Positions 35,748 through 49,154 of a stretch of 64,000 nt of DNA are shown piece after piece. The DNA lies in assembly GCF_002929305.1 (NCBI RefSeq), contig NZ_PJIO01000001.1, positions 558,001-622,000 on the forward strand, written 5' to 3'. The notes under the pieces are model-generated. The model saw only the letters and a program-made list of their open reading frames with translations. It was not told the origin of the DNA and ran no database searches. Origin of the DNA: Arthrobacter sp. GMC3 (GTDB taxonomy: Bacteria; Actinomycetota; Actinomycetes; Actinomycetales; Micrococcaceae). Within the stretch, counting starts at the first letter, position 1. The number at the start of each line of letters is the position of its first letter. The translations under genes were made by a program, and so were the position numbers.

Positions 35748-36551
35748 ATGGATCGAGTGCAATACCGGCGCCGCGGCAATACTGGAACACGGCTCGCCCT
35801 GACAGCGCTGGTCGCCGTTTCACTGGCCACGTCCGGGTGCGATGTCCCAGAAGACGCCCTGGCGACGCCGACTGCGGCGCCAACGTCGACACCCAATGGT
35901 TCGCCTGCGCCCTCCCCGATAGCGAGCAAGAAACCGCCCACCCCGCAGGAGCAAGCAGTCTTGAACGAACAATTGATAACAGCGGCGGAAGGCAACAACG
36001 TCTCCGAAACTTCCCGCCTAGTGGCGGCCGGTGCCGGGCTGGAGTTTAGAGGTGCTTACGGACGCTCACCCTTGGTTGCCGCAACGAAGTCCGGCGCGAC
36101 GGCGGCAGCGAAAGTATTGATGGAGGCAGGTGCCGACGTCAACGCCCAAGATGATTTGCAAGATTCGGCGTTCCTCTACGCGGGCGCTGAGGGTCTTGAT
36201 GAGATCCTGGCGGTGACACTTACCCACGGCGCCAACGTCAAAAGTACCAACCGTTACGGCGGGACAGCCCTGATCCCGGCCTGCGAACATGCCCATGTCA
36301 GCACAGTGGCCATCCTCTTGGCAGCGGGAGTCCCGGTTGACCATGTGAACAACTTGGGCTGGACGGGTCTATTGGAGGCTGTAATTCTTGGAACTGGCGG
36401 TCCCGACCACCAGGAAGTCGTCCGGATGCTGATCGCGGCCGGTGCAAACGTCAATCTGGCTGACTTCAACGGAATCACACCGCTGGCACACGCGCAGGCA
36501 GCAGGTCAGGGCGCCGTCGCGCAGCTGCTGGTGAACGCCGGAGCGCGCTAG
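35748..36551 (+). CDS. Ankyrin-repeat lipoprotein
   Basis: 267 aa exported protein. A positively charged start (YRRRGNTGTR), hydrophobic stretch and lipobox TSGC put the lipidated cysteine at residue 31. Next is a Thr/Ser/Pro/Ala linker (about 36-68), then about five ankyrin repeats (NNVSETSRLVAAGAGLEF, TAAAKVLMEAGADVNAQD, VSTVAILLAAGVPVDHVN, QEVVRMLIAAGANVNLAD, GAVAQLLVNAGAR). Ankyrins bind proteins; the partner is unknown, but the domain would face the outside of the membrane. Single gene, probably leaderless, followed by a perfect hairpin. Confidence 0.88.
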   Translation: MDRVQYRRRGNTGTRLALTALVAVSLATSGCDVPEDALATPTAAPTSTPNGSPAPSPIASKKPPTPQEQAVLNEQLITAAEGNNVSETSRLVAAGAGLEFRGAYGRSPLVAATKSGATAAAKVLMEAGADVNAQDDLQDSAFLYAGAEGLDEILAVTLTHGANVKSTNRYGGTALIPACEHAHVSTVAILLAAGVPVDHVNNLGWTGLLEAVILGTGGPDHQEVVRMLIAAGANVNLADFNGITPLAHAQAAGQGAVAQLLVNAGAR

Positions 36552-36585
36552 CCAGCTGTTTCTCTGCGTCAACCATGCTGAGTGG

Positions 36586-36627
36586 GCAGCTGATGCGACT
36601 TCCAACGCCGGAAGTCGCATCAGCTGC
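36586..36627. terminator. Perfect 18-bp hairpin after the ankyrin lipoprotein
   Basis: GCAGCTGATGCGACTTCC (36586-36603) is exactly complementary to 36610-36627, with a 6-nt loop. It lies 35 nt after the stop, with no U-tract. It is the main feature of the first half of the 398-bp gap before groES; the second half holds the heat-shock operators. Confidence 0.6.
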
Positions 36628-36753
36628 GCAGTCACGGCCGCGTAGGCCCAATCCGGCCCGCACCCGGGTGCGCCAACAGCGAAAATGGTGGCGCCGCCGT
36701 CGTCCATCAACCGCAAGAATGCGGGGAAAGAGCGATGGTGAGAGTAAAGAAAC

Positions 36754-36780
36754 TTAGCACTCGCCTTGACCGAGTGCTAA
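36754..36780. promoter_or_regulatory. CIRCE operator 1 (perfect) of groESL
   Basis: TTAGCACTC (36754-36762), 9 bp spacer, GAGTGCTAA (36772-36780): an exact match to the HrcA-binding CIRCE consensus. It covers the -35 region (TTGACC at 36766). Confidence 0.95.
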
Positions 36781-36795
36781 TGGATTCAATAGAGT
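36766..36795 (+). promoter_or_regulatory. groESL promoter
   Basis: -35 TTGACC (36766-36771) and -10 TAGAGT (36790-36795), 18-bp spacer. The start point would fall at about 36802, inside the second CIRCE, so HrcA bound at either site would block it. Confidence 0.6.
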
Positions 36796-36800
36796 CTGTG

Positions 36801-36827
36801 TTAGCACTCTCACCATGAGGGTGCTAA
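36801..36827. promoter_or_regulatory. CIRCE operator 2 (one mismatch) of groESL
   Basis: TTAGCACTC (36801-36809), 9-bp spacer, GGGTGCTAA (36819-36827); one base differs from consensus. It is 47 bp after the first operator. Confidence 0.92.
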
Positions 36828-36949
36828 CTTGCAGAACTTTTGGCCATGGGATCATCACCGGCACCGCGACGACGGTTGGGATCCTCACAACATGGCCGCA
36901 AAGCTCTCTAGTCATCCATAGAATTTACTCATGTGAAGGAGAGGTCCGA

Positions 36950-38933
<1,984 letters not shown>

Positions 38934-38946
38934 CGGCAGCTGCCAT

Positions 38947-39020
38947 CGAAAAGAGACGGCGCTTGCGGTTAAAGACGGCGGTATTACGCCGGCCCTAACC
39001 GCAAGCGCCGTCTCTTTTCG
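38947..39020. terminator. Perfect 25-bp hairpin between groEL and the convergent DUF389 gene
   Basis: 38947-38971 is exactly complementary to 38996-39020; a second small stem GGCG/CGCC lies in the loop. Both strands end in a short U-rich stretch (TCTTTTCGTTT), so it can serve both convergent genes. Its arms contain GACGGCGCTTGCGGTT, the same 16-mer as in the glmS hairpin. Confidence 0.75.
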
Positions 39021-39036
39021 TTTCCGGTTGCAAAAG

Positions 39037-41761
<2,725 letters not shown>

Positions 41762-41818
41762 TCCCCAGCCAGACCCTCCCATTCCCTTGTTCATCGGGGT
41801 GGGACCCTCGGGTCTGTG

Positions 41819-41881
41819 GGCCCAGCAACGACGTCGGCCCCGCCTCGAAACTCGAGGCGGGGCCGACGTCGTTGCTGGGCC
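41819..41881. terminator. Perfect 30-bp hairpin after guaB
   Basis: 41819-41848 is exactly complementary to 41852-41881 with a 3-nt loop. It is GC-rich with no U-tract. It is unrelated in sequence to the glmS/groEL pair, but similar in size and position, so very long perfect hairpins at gene ends are a habit of this genome. Confidence 0.7.
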
Positions 41882-41928
41882 TAGAGGGGTGGGTTTTCGG
41901 CACGGTTAGTCGGCAGCGGGCAAGCCGG

Positions 41929-41934
41929 TACGAT
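41929..41934 (+). promoter_or_regulatory. Leaderless -10 element of the TetR gene (TACGAT)
   Basis: TACGAT lies 7 nt before the ATG at 41942, with CAAGAGC between them and no good Shine-Dalgarno sequence at proper spacing. Confidence 0.45.
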
Positions 41935-41941
41935 CAAGAGC

Positions 41942-42550
41942 ATGGTTAAGAGGGGTTCGTACGCCAAGGGCGTCGCTACGAAGGAAGACCTGCTCGCGGC
42001 GGCGTTGGAAGTGGTCGGTCGAGTTGGGTACGGACGAAGTTCGGTGCGCGAAATCGCCGAAGGGGCGGGCGTCACCCACGCGGGTCTGATGCACCACTTT
42101 GGATCGAAAGACGTGTTGTTTCGGGAGGTTTTGCGCAAACGCGACGAGCTCTCACGCGGTCGCTCGGAGCAGGCCGGCATCGGTGTCGGGACGCCCGAAC
42201 ATCTAACGACAACAATCCGTTCCAACGCCGAGGTCCCCGGACTGGTGCAGCTTTATGTTCGCTTTTCCGCGGAAGCGAGTGAGGACGGCAACGCGGCTCA
42301 TGAATTCTTTGCAGAGCGATTCCGTGAGCTGAGAAAAGTTGCGACGGAACAGATTCGCGCATTTCAGGCGGTGGGAAGGTTGCCTGCCAGTCTGGATGCG
42401 GAGCGGATCGCGGCACTGATTCTGGCAGCCGCGGATGGCTTGCAACTGCAGTGGCTCTATGACCGGGATATGGATATGCCGGGGCTCATTGGATACATGC
42501 TTGAGGCCTTTGGCTTGGTGGACGAGGCCAAGGTCGAAACCTCTAGCTGA
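41942..42550 (+). CDS. TetR/AcrR-family transcriptional regulator
   Basis: 202 aa. N-terminal helix-turn-helix (about 13-60): TKEDLLAAALEVVGRVGYG, SSVREIAEGAGVTHAGLMHH, FGSKDVLFREVL. The C-terminal ligand domain (about 80-200) is of the TetR_C type seen in regulators of glycosidase clusters. It lies 307 bp upstream of the beta-glucoside genes on the same strand and is the likely local repressor; the ligand and operator are inferred, with a candidate palindrome at 42742-42755. Confidence 0.9.
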   Translation: MVKRGSYAKGVATKEDLLAAALEVVGRVGYGRSSVREIAEGAGVTHAGLMHHFGSKDVLFREVLRKRDELSRGRSEQAGIGVGTPEHLTTTIRSNAEVPGLVQLYVRFSAEASEDGNAAHEFFAERFRELRKVATEQIRAFQAVGRLPASLDAERIAALILAAADGLQLQWLYDRDMDMPGLIGYMLEAFGLVDEAKVETSS

Positions 42551-42857
42551 CCACTGTCATAAGAATTAGAAGTCCGTCGCACATTTTGGAAACGCGGCGA
42601 CGACGGCTTGGTCCGGACCTTTGGGTTCGGAGCAAGCCGTTTTTTCTTTAAGGCCAGCAGCGCTGCCCGGATCTCGGATGCCGAGATTCTCTTGAGGAAA
42701 TACTTGAGAAGCCACTTGTGAATCAAAACTTACCACTGTAATGTTTTCAAAAACACCGCGCTTGTGTCTCGCATCACACTTGCGTTTCACGGCAGCTGGC
42801 CCGGACTTCCGGGAATGGCCAGAGCCGACATTGGCCCAAATTTACTGAGAGGACCCC
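42551..42857. promoter_or_regulatory. Upstream region of the beta-glucoside operon
   Basis: A promoter candidate TTGTGA (42716-42721), 17-bp spacer, TAATGT (42739-42744). A near-palindrome TGTTTTCAAAAACA (42742-42755) overlaps the -10 and its downstream side, a good place for a repressor such as the neighbouring TetR protein. The first 150 bp contain nothing else that I recognise. ATG 42858 has GAGAGGA upstream. Confidence 0.45.
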
Positions 42858-44075
42858 ATGTCCAACAGCTTCGAACTTCCAGAAGGTTTCCTCTGGGGCG
42901 CGTCGACCGCCGCACACCAGATCGAGGGAATGAACGTCAACAGCGACTTTTGGGCCCATGAACACAACGAGCTGCTGGCTGGACGGTTCAAGGATAAAAG
43001 TGGTGACGCCTGCGACAGCTACCACCGCTGGCCGGAGGATATGGACCTCCTGGCGGGGTTTGGATTTACCGACTACAGATTCAGCATCGAGTGGGCCCGG
43101 ATTGAACCGGCGCCGGGGGAATTCTCCGACGCGGAGATTGCCCACTACCGCAGCATGGTGGAGGGCGCCGTCGAACGTGGGCTTCGCCCGATGCTGACAC
43201 TAAACCACTTCACCGTTCCCCTGTGGTTCGATGAGCGGGGTGGCTGGTTGGCCCACGACGCCGTTGAGCTCTTTGGGCGTTTTGTTGAGGCGGCGGCCCC
43301 AATCTTCACAGATGGGGTAGAGCGTATCTGCACCATCAATGAACCCAACATGGTGGCCAGATTCGCCACCCTGCGCAAGATGATCACAGGTGCAGACGGG
43401 GACGTGGCAGCATCCGACCACGGCTACGACTCCGCAACCACCCAGGCACTGATCAAGGCACACAAGAAGGCCGTTGACGTGCTCGGCCACATCGCCCCGC
43501 ACATCCAAACCGGCTGGTCTGTCGCAATCGCAAATCACCACGTGGTGGGTGGCGGGGAGGACATTGCTGCCGAGATTGCACTACAAGCCCGCGATGTCTT
43601 TGTCCGCGCATCGGAGGGAGATCACTGGATCGGGGTCCAGTCCTACGCCCGGGTGTTTGTCGGCGCTCAAGGTGTGCTGCCCGTTCCCGACGAGGCGCCC
43701 AAGACGTTGACCGGGTGGGAATACTACCCGCCCGCACTGGGCGAAGCACTCCACACGGTGGCCGCACTGGTGCCGGGAACTCCCATTATCGTGACCGAGA
43801 ACGGGATTGCCGAAAACGATGACACTCGGAGGATTTCCTACACCTCAGGTGCCCTTGAGGGAATGCGCGGAGCCCTGGGTGACGGGATCGACGTGCGTGG
43901 CTACTACCACTGGAGCGCCTTGGACAACTACGAATGGGGAAGCTACATTCCGACGTTTGGGCTGATCGCCGTCGATCGAAAAACATTCGTCCGGACACCC
44001 AAACCATCGGCATCATGGCTGGGAGCGGCAGGCCAAAACAGATCCATTGAGCTGGGCGTTGACAGCGCAAACTAG
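42858..44075 (+). CDS. GH1 family beta-glucosidase
   Basis: Cytosolic retaining glycosidase, probably for cellobiose or aryl-beta-glucosides; some GH1 relatives prefer beta-galactosides. 405 aa, shorter than the common 440-470. Order: LPEGFLWGASTAAHQIEGMN at the N-terminus, RFSIEWARIEPAPGEF, ICTINEPNMVARF with acid/base Glu162, and IIVTENGIAEND with nucleophile Glu314, then YYHWSALDNYEWGSYIPTFG. First of four same-strand genes GH1-MFS-GH3-MFS spaced 48-81 bp apart. Confidence 0.93.
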   Translation: MSNSFELPEGFLWGASTAAHQIEGMNVNSDFWAHEHNELLAGRFKDKSGDACDSYHRWPEDMDLLAGFGFTDYRFSIEWARIEPAPGEFSDAEIAHYRSMVEGAVERGLRPMLTLNHFTVPLWFDERGGWLAHDAVELFGRFVEAAAPIFTDGVERICTINEPNMVARFATLRKMITGADGDVAASDHGYDSATTQALIKAHKKAVDVLGHIAPHIQTGWSVAIANHHVVGGGEDIAAEIALQARDVFVRASEGDHWIGVQSYARVFVGAQGVLPVPDEAPKTLTGWEYYPPALGEALHTVAALVPGTPIIVTENGIAENDDTRRISYTSGALEGMRGALGDGIDVRGYYHWSALDNYEWGSYIPTFGLIAVDRKTFVRTPKPSASWLGAAGQNRSIELGVDSAN

Positions 44076-44123
44076 CGAAAGAAACCCCGTAAGCCACCCT
44101 CCCAACCGTTCAAGGACCACGCC

Positions 44124-45404
44124 ATGACATCGTCGTCAGGTAACACCACAGTCGGCACATCGCCGTTGCCACATCAGTCTGAGCTCGATTCCGTGACCAG
44201 AGCTCCCCGCCGTCTCATGGCCACGATTGCCCCGGCCAATTTGAGCATTTCCCTCATCTGGGGTGCTGTCCCTTCGATCCTGTTGGCGCTGCAAGTGCAG
44301 CAATCCTTCGGCGACGACGCCAAGGTTGCAATACTGGCCCTCGTCTCAACCTTTGGTGCCTTCGCAGCAATGATCGCCCAGCCTATTGCCGGGGCCCTGT
44401 CCGACCGCACCCGGAGCCGTTTCGGCAAGCGTGCCCCGTGGATAGTTTTGGGCGCACTGTGCGGCGGGCTCTCCCTGGTTGGTATGGCCTTCGCCAGCAA
44501 CATTGTTTTCTTGATCATCGCCTGGGTGATGGTGCAGATCAGCTACAACTTCGCCCAAGGCCCACTCAGCGCCATCATGCCCGATAGAGTACCCCGCACC
44601 TTCCGAGGAACCTTCGCTGCCATCCTCGGCCTTGGAGGCATGTTCGGCTCGCTGGGTGGCCAAATCTTGGCCTCTTCGTTCTCGAAGAACATCCCTGCGG
44701 CTTATCTGCTGCTTGGCGGGTTCGCGGTCATTGTTCTGACACTTTTCGTCGTCTTGAACCCCGACCGCTCCAGCAAAGACGCGGTGGTGGAACCGTTCGT
44801 CATGCGAAGCTTTGCCCACACCTTTTGGGTCAGCCCCGTCAAGCACCCTGACTTCTTTTGGGCGTTTACCAGCAGGCTGCTGACGTACACGGGATACTTC
44901 GTGGTGGTCGGCTACAAGCTTTACATCCTCCAGGACTACATCGGGCTGGGCAAGGATGCGATTGCCTTGATCCCGATCGTCGGACTCGTTTCCTTGGCGG
45001 GGCTGCTGCTGAGCACCATCGCCGCAGGAAAGCTCTCGGACCATCTGGGACGTAGGAAAGTATTCGTCCTGGTCTCCGGCATTGTGGTTGCCATTGCCTT
45101 GTTCATTCCTTTGGTTCTTCCAACTCTGACTGGAATGTTGCTGCTGGCGGGCCTGGCGGGCTTCGGCTTCGGCTGCTTCCAGGCCGTAGACGCCGCCTTG
45201 ATTTCTGAGGTTCTTCCGTCGGACCGATCCTATGCGAAGGATCTGGGCGTGGTGAATATGGCGGTGACGCTCCCGCAGATCCTTGCCCCGGCTTTCGCCG
45301 GTCTCATCGTGCTCACCTTCGGCTACGCGCTGTTGTTTCCCATCGGCGCACTCATAGGCGTTCTCGGCGCCTTGGCGGTGATACCGGTCAAATCGGTTAA
45401 ATAG
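44124..45404 (+). CDS. MFS transporter, GPH/SLC45-like
   Basis: Twelve-helix sugar:cation symporter candidate in the inner membrane. 426 aa. GALSDRTRSRFGKRAPWIVLGA between helices 2 and 3 is the D-x-x-R-x-R-x-G-K-R motif of GPH/SLC45 sugar carriers. The position between GH1 and GH3 beta-glucosidases implies import of a beta-glucoside disaccharide. A RBS AAGGA precedes ATG. Confidence 0.9.
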   Translation: MTSSSGNTTVGTSPLPHQSELDSVTRAPRRLMATIAPANLSISLIWGAVPSILLALQVQQSFGDDAKVAILALVSTFGAFAAMIAQPIAGALSDRTRSRFGKRAPWIVLGALCGGLSLVGMAFASNIVFLIIAWVMVQISYNFAQGPLSAIMPDRVPRTFRGTFAAILGLGGMFGSLGGQILASSFSKNIPAAYLLLGGFAVIVLTLFVVLNPDRSSKDAVVEPFVMRSFAHTFWVSPVKHPDFFWAFTSRLLTYTGYFVVVGYKLYILQDYIGLGKDAIALIPIVGLVSLAGLLLSTIAAGKLSDHLGRRKVFVLVSGIVVAIALFIPLVLPTLTGMLLLAGLAGFGFGCFQAVDAALISEVLPSDRSYAKDLGVVNMAVTLPQILAPAFAGLIVLTFGYALLFPIGALIGVLGALAVIPVKSVK

Positions 45405-45454
45405 CCCTCCGCGAATCAATTCTTCGAAAACCCCAGCAAGGACAAAACGCAATC

Positions 45455-47707
45455 ATGACTGTCAACAAGGTCACCTCTCTCAATCTCGAACAGAAAGCCG
45501 CTCTCACGTCGGGGGCCGGATGGTGGGATACCGTCGCCTATCCGGATGCCGGAATTTCCGCCGTCGTGATGTCCGATGGCCCACACGGGCTCCGGTTCCA
45601 GGAAACTGACGCGGATCATCTGGGCCTGTCTGTGAGTGCACCCGCAACCTGTTTCCCGCCCGCCGTCGCACTGGCTTCAAGCTGGGACACGGGTTTGGCT
45701 CACCGTGTTGGTGTTGCCTTGGGTATTGAGTCCCAATCTTTTGGTGTCAACGTGCTTCTTGGCCCCGGCATCAACATCAAACGCAGCCCCTTGTGCGGGC
45801 GCAACTTTGAGTACTTCTCCGAAGACCCGATGCTCAGCGGGGAACTGGGTGTGGCCTGGGTCAACGGGATCCAGTCCCAAGGCGTGGGTGCCTCGTTGAA
45901 GCACTTTGCCGCCAACAACCAGGAATCTGAGCGCATGACTGTCAGTGCAGATATTGCGCCACGCCCGCTTCAGGAGATCTACTTGCGTGCCTTCCGCCGG
46001 GTCATCATGGAAGCAACGCCGTGGACGGTCATGTGCTCGTACAACAGGATCAATGGCCTGCATGCGGCTCAAAACTCGTGGCTTCTCACCGACGTTTTGC
46101 GTGATGAGTGGGGGTACGACGGCGTAGTGGTCTCCGATTGGGGTGCAGTGGTGGACAGGGTCAAAGGACTGTCCGCCGGCCTGGATCTGGAGATGCCTTC
46201 ATCGTCCGGCGCAGGACCGGCCCAAGTGGCGGCTGCCGTCCGGTCCGGGGCATTGGATGAGGCACTCGTGGATCGCAGCGCAAGCCGGCTAATCGAGCTG
46301 GCTGCGAAGAGTGAACTAGGTTCCCGCCCGGGCACCACTTTTGACGCCAGCGAACACCACGCGCTGGCCCGTGAAGCCGCAATCAACGGCGCTGTGCTTC
46401 TGAAGAACGACGGCGCATTCCTGCCTTTGGATCCATCCGCCGGGCAGAAAATTGCCGTGATTGGCGAATTCGCACGCACTCCGCGATACCAGGGGGCAGG
46501 TAGCTCAACCGTGGTTCCCACACGGCTCGACAACGCGCTGGACGCCATCAGGGGGCTGGCCGGCGACGCGGGTATTGCCTTTGCCGCGGGATTCACAGTT
46601 GATGGCGAACCGGAAGCCGCAGTGGACCCCGCATTGTGTGAGGAGGCGGTGGCGCTCGCCGCGGCGTCCGACGTCGTTCTTCTCTTCGTGGGACTTCCCG
46701 CGAGCTTTGAATCCGAGGGCTTTGACAGACAGCACATCGAATTGCCGCAAGAGCAGACGGAGCTTATCCACGCTGTTGCTGCAGTTAACAACAATGTGGT
46801 GGTTGTGCTTGCCAACGGTTCCGTGGTGCGGGTATCGGCCTGGGCGGATAACGTTCCGGCAATCCTGGAGGGCTGGTTGGGCGGGCAGGCAGGTGGCTCG
46901 GCAATCGCAGATTTGCTGTTCGGTATGGCCAACCCCTCTGGCAGGCTGACGGAAACCATTCCGCTGCGACTCGAAGACACCCCGGCATATCTAAACTTCC
47001 CGGGGGAGGCCGGCCACGTCACCTATGGTGAGGGCTTGTTTGTAGGCTATCGCCACTACGATGCCCGTAAACTGGCAGTTTCCTTCCCCTTCGGTCACGG
47101 GCTGAGCTACACAAGCTTTGAATACTCCAACCTTCGGGTCATCGATGCCGACGGCGGCGCCCAGTTGACAGTGACTGTGCGCAACAGCGGCGCAAGGGCC
47201 GGGCGCGAGGTGGTCCAGGCCTATGTGAAAGCCCCCGGATCCCGCGTGCAACGACCAGAGCGCGAGCTCAAGGGGTTCGCCAGCGTCCACTTGCAGCCCG
47301 GCGAATCTGCCGAGGTTCTCATCACAGTACCAAGAGGCGAATTTGCGTACTACGACTCCGCTGCCGCCGCATGGCTGGTGGAGGAGCTGGAGTACAGTTT
47401 TGAGGTTGGGGCCTCAATCCGCGACCTGAGGCTCAGCTCGACCCTTGCGATCCACGGTGAGGACTTCGTTGCCATGGTTGACCGGGAGTCAACCATTGGG
47501 GACTGGTTCAGTCACCCCGTGGGTGGGCCCGCCCTGCGGCGTCTGCTTGAGCCGGTTCTTCTGGCGTTTAGATCAGGCGCACCAGAAGGATCTTCGCGAG
47601 ACCGGATGATCATGGGCACACGCTTGGGCCAGCTGGTCCAGTTTCCTATGATCCCGGTCGCCGAAGACGATCTGGATGGACTTCTAGAACTTGTTAAGGG
47701 CAGCTAA
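45455..47707 (+). CDS. GH3 family beta-glucosidase
   Basis: Retaining beta-glycosidase without signal peptide, so cytosolic. 750 aa in the order: GH3 N-terminal barrel (about 30-290), GH3 C-terminal sandwich (about 310-520) and fibronectin-III-like domain (about 580-660). Substrate-binding motifs MSDGPHGLRFQ, GRNFEYFSEDP, SLKHFAANNQE; nucleophile Asp228 in GVVVSDWGAV. VSFPFGHGLSYTSFEYS marks the entry to the Fn3-like domain. With the GH1 enzyme it gives the operon two different beta-glucosidases. A 12-bp hairpin follows. Confidence 0.94.
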   Translation: MTVNKVTSLNLEQKAALTSGAGWWDTVAYPDAGISAVVMSDGPHGLRFQETDADHLGLSVSAPATCFPPAVALASSWDTGLAHRVGVALGIESQSFGVNVLLGPGINIKRSPLCGRNFEYFSEDPMLSGELGVAWVNGIQSQGVGASLKHFAANNQESERMTVSADIAPRPLQEIYLRAFRRVIMEATPWTVMCSYNRINGLHAAQNSWLLTDVLRDEWGYDGVVVSDWGAVVDRVKGLSAGLDLEMPSSSGAGPAQVAAAVRSGALDEALVDRSASRLIELAAKSELGSRPGTTFDASEHHALAREAAINGAVLLKNDGAFLPLDPSAGQKIAVIGEFARTPRYQGAGSSTVVPTRLDNALDAIRGLAGDAGIAFAAGFTVDGEPEAAVDPALCEEAVALAAASDVVLLFVGLPASFESEGFDRQHIELPQEQTELIHAVAAVNNNVVVVLANGSVVRVSAWADNVPAILEGWLGGQAGGSAIADLLFGMANPSGRLTETIPLRLEDTPAYLNFPGEAGHVTYGEGLFVGYRHYDARKLAVSFPFGHGLSYTSFEYSNLRVIDADGGAQLTVTVRNSGARAGREVVQAYVKAPGSRVQRPERELKGFASVHLQPGESAEVLITVPRGEFAYYDSAAAAWLVEELEYSFEVGASIRDLRLSSTLAIHGEDFVAMVDRESTIGDWFSHPVGGPALRRLLEPVLLAFRSGAPEGSSRDRMIMGTRLGQLVQFPMIPVAEDDLDGLLELVKGS

Positions 47708-47721
47708 GCCATAGTCACGGT

Positions 47722-47749
47722 GTTGTGGCTGCCTCCGGGCAGCCACAAC
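47722..47749 (+). repeat. Intercistronic 12-bp hairpin between GH3 and MFS genes
   Basis: GTTGTGGCTGCC (47722-47733) pairs exactly with GGCAGCCACAAC (47738-47749), loop TCCG, 14 nt after the GH3 stop. No U-run follows, so it may stabilise the upstream message or lower expression of the last gene. Confidence 0.55.
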
Positions 47750-47788
47750 GCACTTCCATTCAACTGCCAAAGAAGACAGAGCCCGCTT

Positions 47789-49135
47789 ATGAACACCGCA
47801 ACGACAGCACCCAACAAAGCCTCCGGATCCGCGCAAGGACAACAGGTTCGGCACCGGTGGCGGAACTTGGCGACCCTCACGGGTATCACGGTTGTCGACA
47901 ACACCGAACAAGGGCTAACCACCACGCTGTTCCCGACCATCGCCGCGGCACTCCACCTGCAAAGCAGCCATCTGGGCATTCTTGCGGCCCTTGGCAAATT
48001 CATTGCGGTACCCGCCGGGCCGGCCTGGGCATGGTTGGCCGGACGTATTGGACGCCGCGAGACTCTCATCGTGACAAGTATTGTCGGCGGGGTGTTCGGC
48101 ATCGCGGCTGGCTTCTCCCAGAATTTCGTTCAGCTGCTAATTTTCAACTCGCTCATGTCGGCGGCACTCATCGGAGGTGGCCCCATCGCCATGGCCATCA
48201 TCGCCGACTCCTTTGAAGACTCCCAGCGGAGCAAGGCCGCCGGCTATTTTTACGGCTTCGTCAGCCTCATCAGTTCCTTCCTTGGCCCGCTCATCGCCCT
48301 TTTTACGGGTCTGACGGAGGGGTGGCGTTATGGCATGTGGACCATCGGCGCCTTCTGTATCGTTGCTAGTCTGCCAGTCGCATTCCTGCTCAAGGATCCA
48401 GGCGTTGGGGCGTCCGAAAGTCAGCTGGCGGACCTTTCCGGGCGGGAGAACATCGCGCCCAAGGTCACTCTGAAATCCGTACTTTCGCTGTTCCGGATCC
48501 CGTCCTTCTCCATCATGATGCTATCCAGACTGCTCTCGGGGCATCTGCTGATAGCGGTCTTCGGCATTCAGTTCCTGGTAACCGAGCGCGGCTTCAGCAA
48601 CGCAGTTGCCGCCATGGTTCTACTTCCCTTTGGTTTGGGGTATTTTGCTGGGACGGTTGGCGGCGGTTTGTTCATAGCGCGTCTTGACAAGTTGATTCCC
48701 TATAAAGGGCGTGTTGTGTACTTGCAAGGGGCTCAAATCCTTTTCGCTGTCATAGCATTCTTCGCAACCCAGTACCGCTACGACGGCATTGCCGTGTACG
48801 CCGTCTTCATGGCCTTTCTCGGCTTCGCCCAGGGCTCGAATCCTCCGGCCAACCGGCCGATCGTCGCCGCGGTGGTTCCCCCGGAACTGCGTAACCAAGC
48901 TTTCGCCATCTTCCTAAACGTCTTTGAAACGTTCGGATGGGCCGTGTTCTCCATCGGTGCGGGACTTCTGGCTGCCACACTTGGCATCCAGACCGTATTT
49001 TTCTGGGTCTTGGTAGTCCTCATGCTGATCAACGCGGCCGTGCTCTCCGCCCTTTACGTTTACTACCCGCGTGATGTGAAGCGGAACGTTGCAGTGTTGG
49101 AGCAACGGCGGAAAGTCGCCCTGGAGCAGGGCTGA
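47789..49135 (+). CDS. MFS transporter (second of the beta-glucoside cluster)
   Basis: 448 aa from ATG at 47789; the frame is open to 47720 but through the hairpin. Twelve predicted helices: VVDNTEQGLTTTLFPTIAAAL in helix 1, AGRIGRRETLIVTSIVGG as the G-x-x-x-D/R-RxGRR loop-2 motif. Charge between helices and YVYYPRDVKRNV end are ordinary. It differs from the GPH-type protein upstream, so it could import another sugar or export product. Weak ribosome site. Confidence 0.85.
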   Translation: MNTATTAPNKASGSAQGQQVRHRWRNLATLTGITVVDNTEQGLTTTLFPTIAAALHLQSSHLGILAALGKFIAVPAGPAWAWLAGRIGRRETLIVTSIVGGVFGIAAGFSQNFVQLLIFNSLMSAALIGGGPIAMAIIADSFEDSQRSKAAGYFYGFVSLISSFLGPLIALFTGLTEGWRYGMWTIGAFCIVASLPVAFLLKDPGVGASESQLADLSGRENIAPKVTLKSVLSLFRIPSFSIMMLSRLLSGHLLIAVFGIQFLVTERGFSNAVAAMVLLPFGLGYFAGTVGGGLFIARLDKLIPYKGRVVYLQGAQILFAVIAFFATQYRYDGIAVYAVFMAFLGFAQGSNPPANRPIVAAVVPPELRNQAFAIFLNVFETFGWAVFSIGAGLLAATLGIQTVFFWVLVVLMLINAAVLSALYVYYPRDVKRNVAVLEQRRKVALEQG

Positions 49136-49154
49136 GCCGGGCAGTCGCTCTCAA

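Noticed and set aside
36815..36949. Extended groES start
   Set aside because: It would translate through the second CIRCE operator; GroES homologues start at the GTG at 36950.
44346..45452. 368-aa minus-strand frame across the MFS gene
   Set aside because: It is a Q/G/H-rich antisense shadow of a membrane protein gene with no recognisable domain.
46069..47022. 317-aa minus-strand frame within the GH3 gene
   Set aside because: Ser/Ala/Pro-rich antisense shadow; GH3 motifs run through the other strand.
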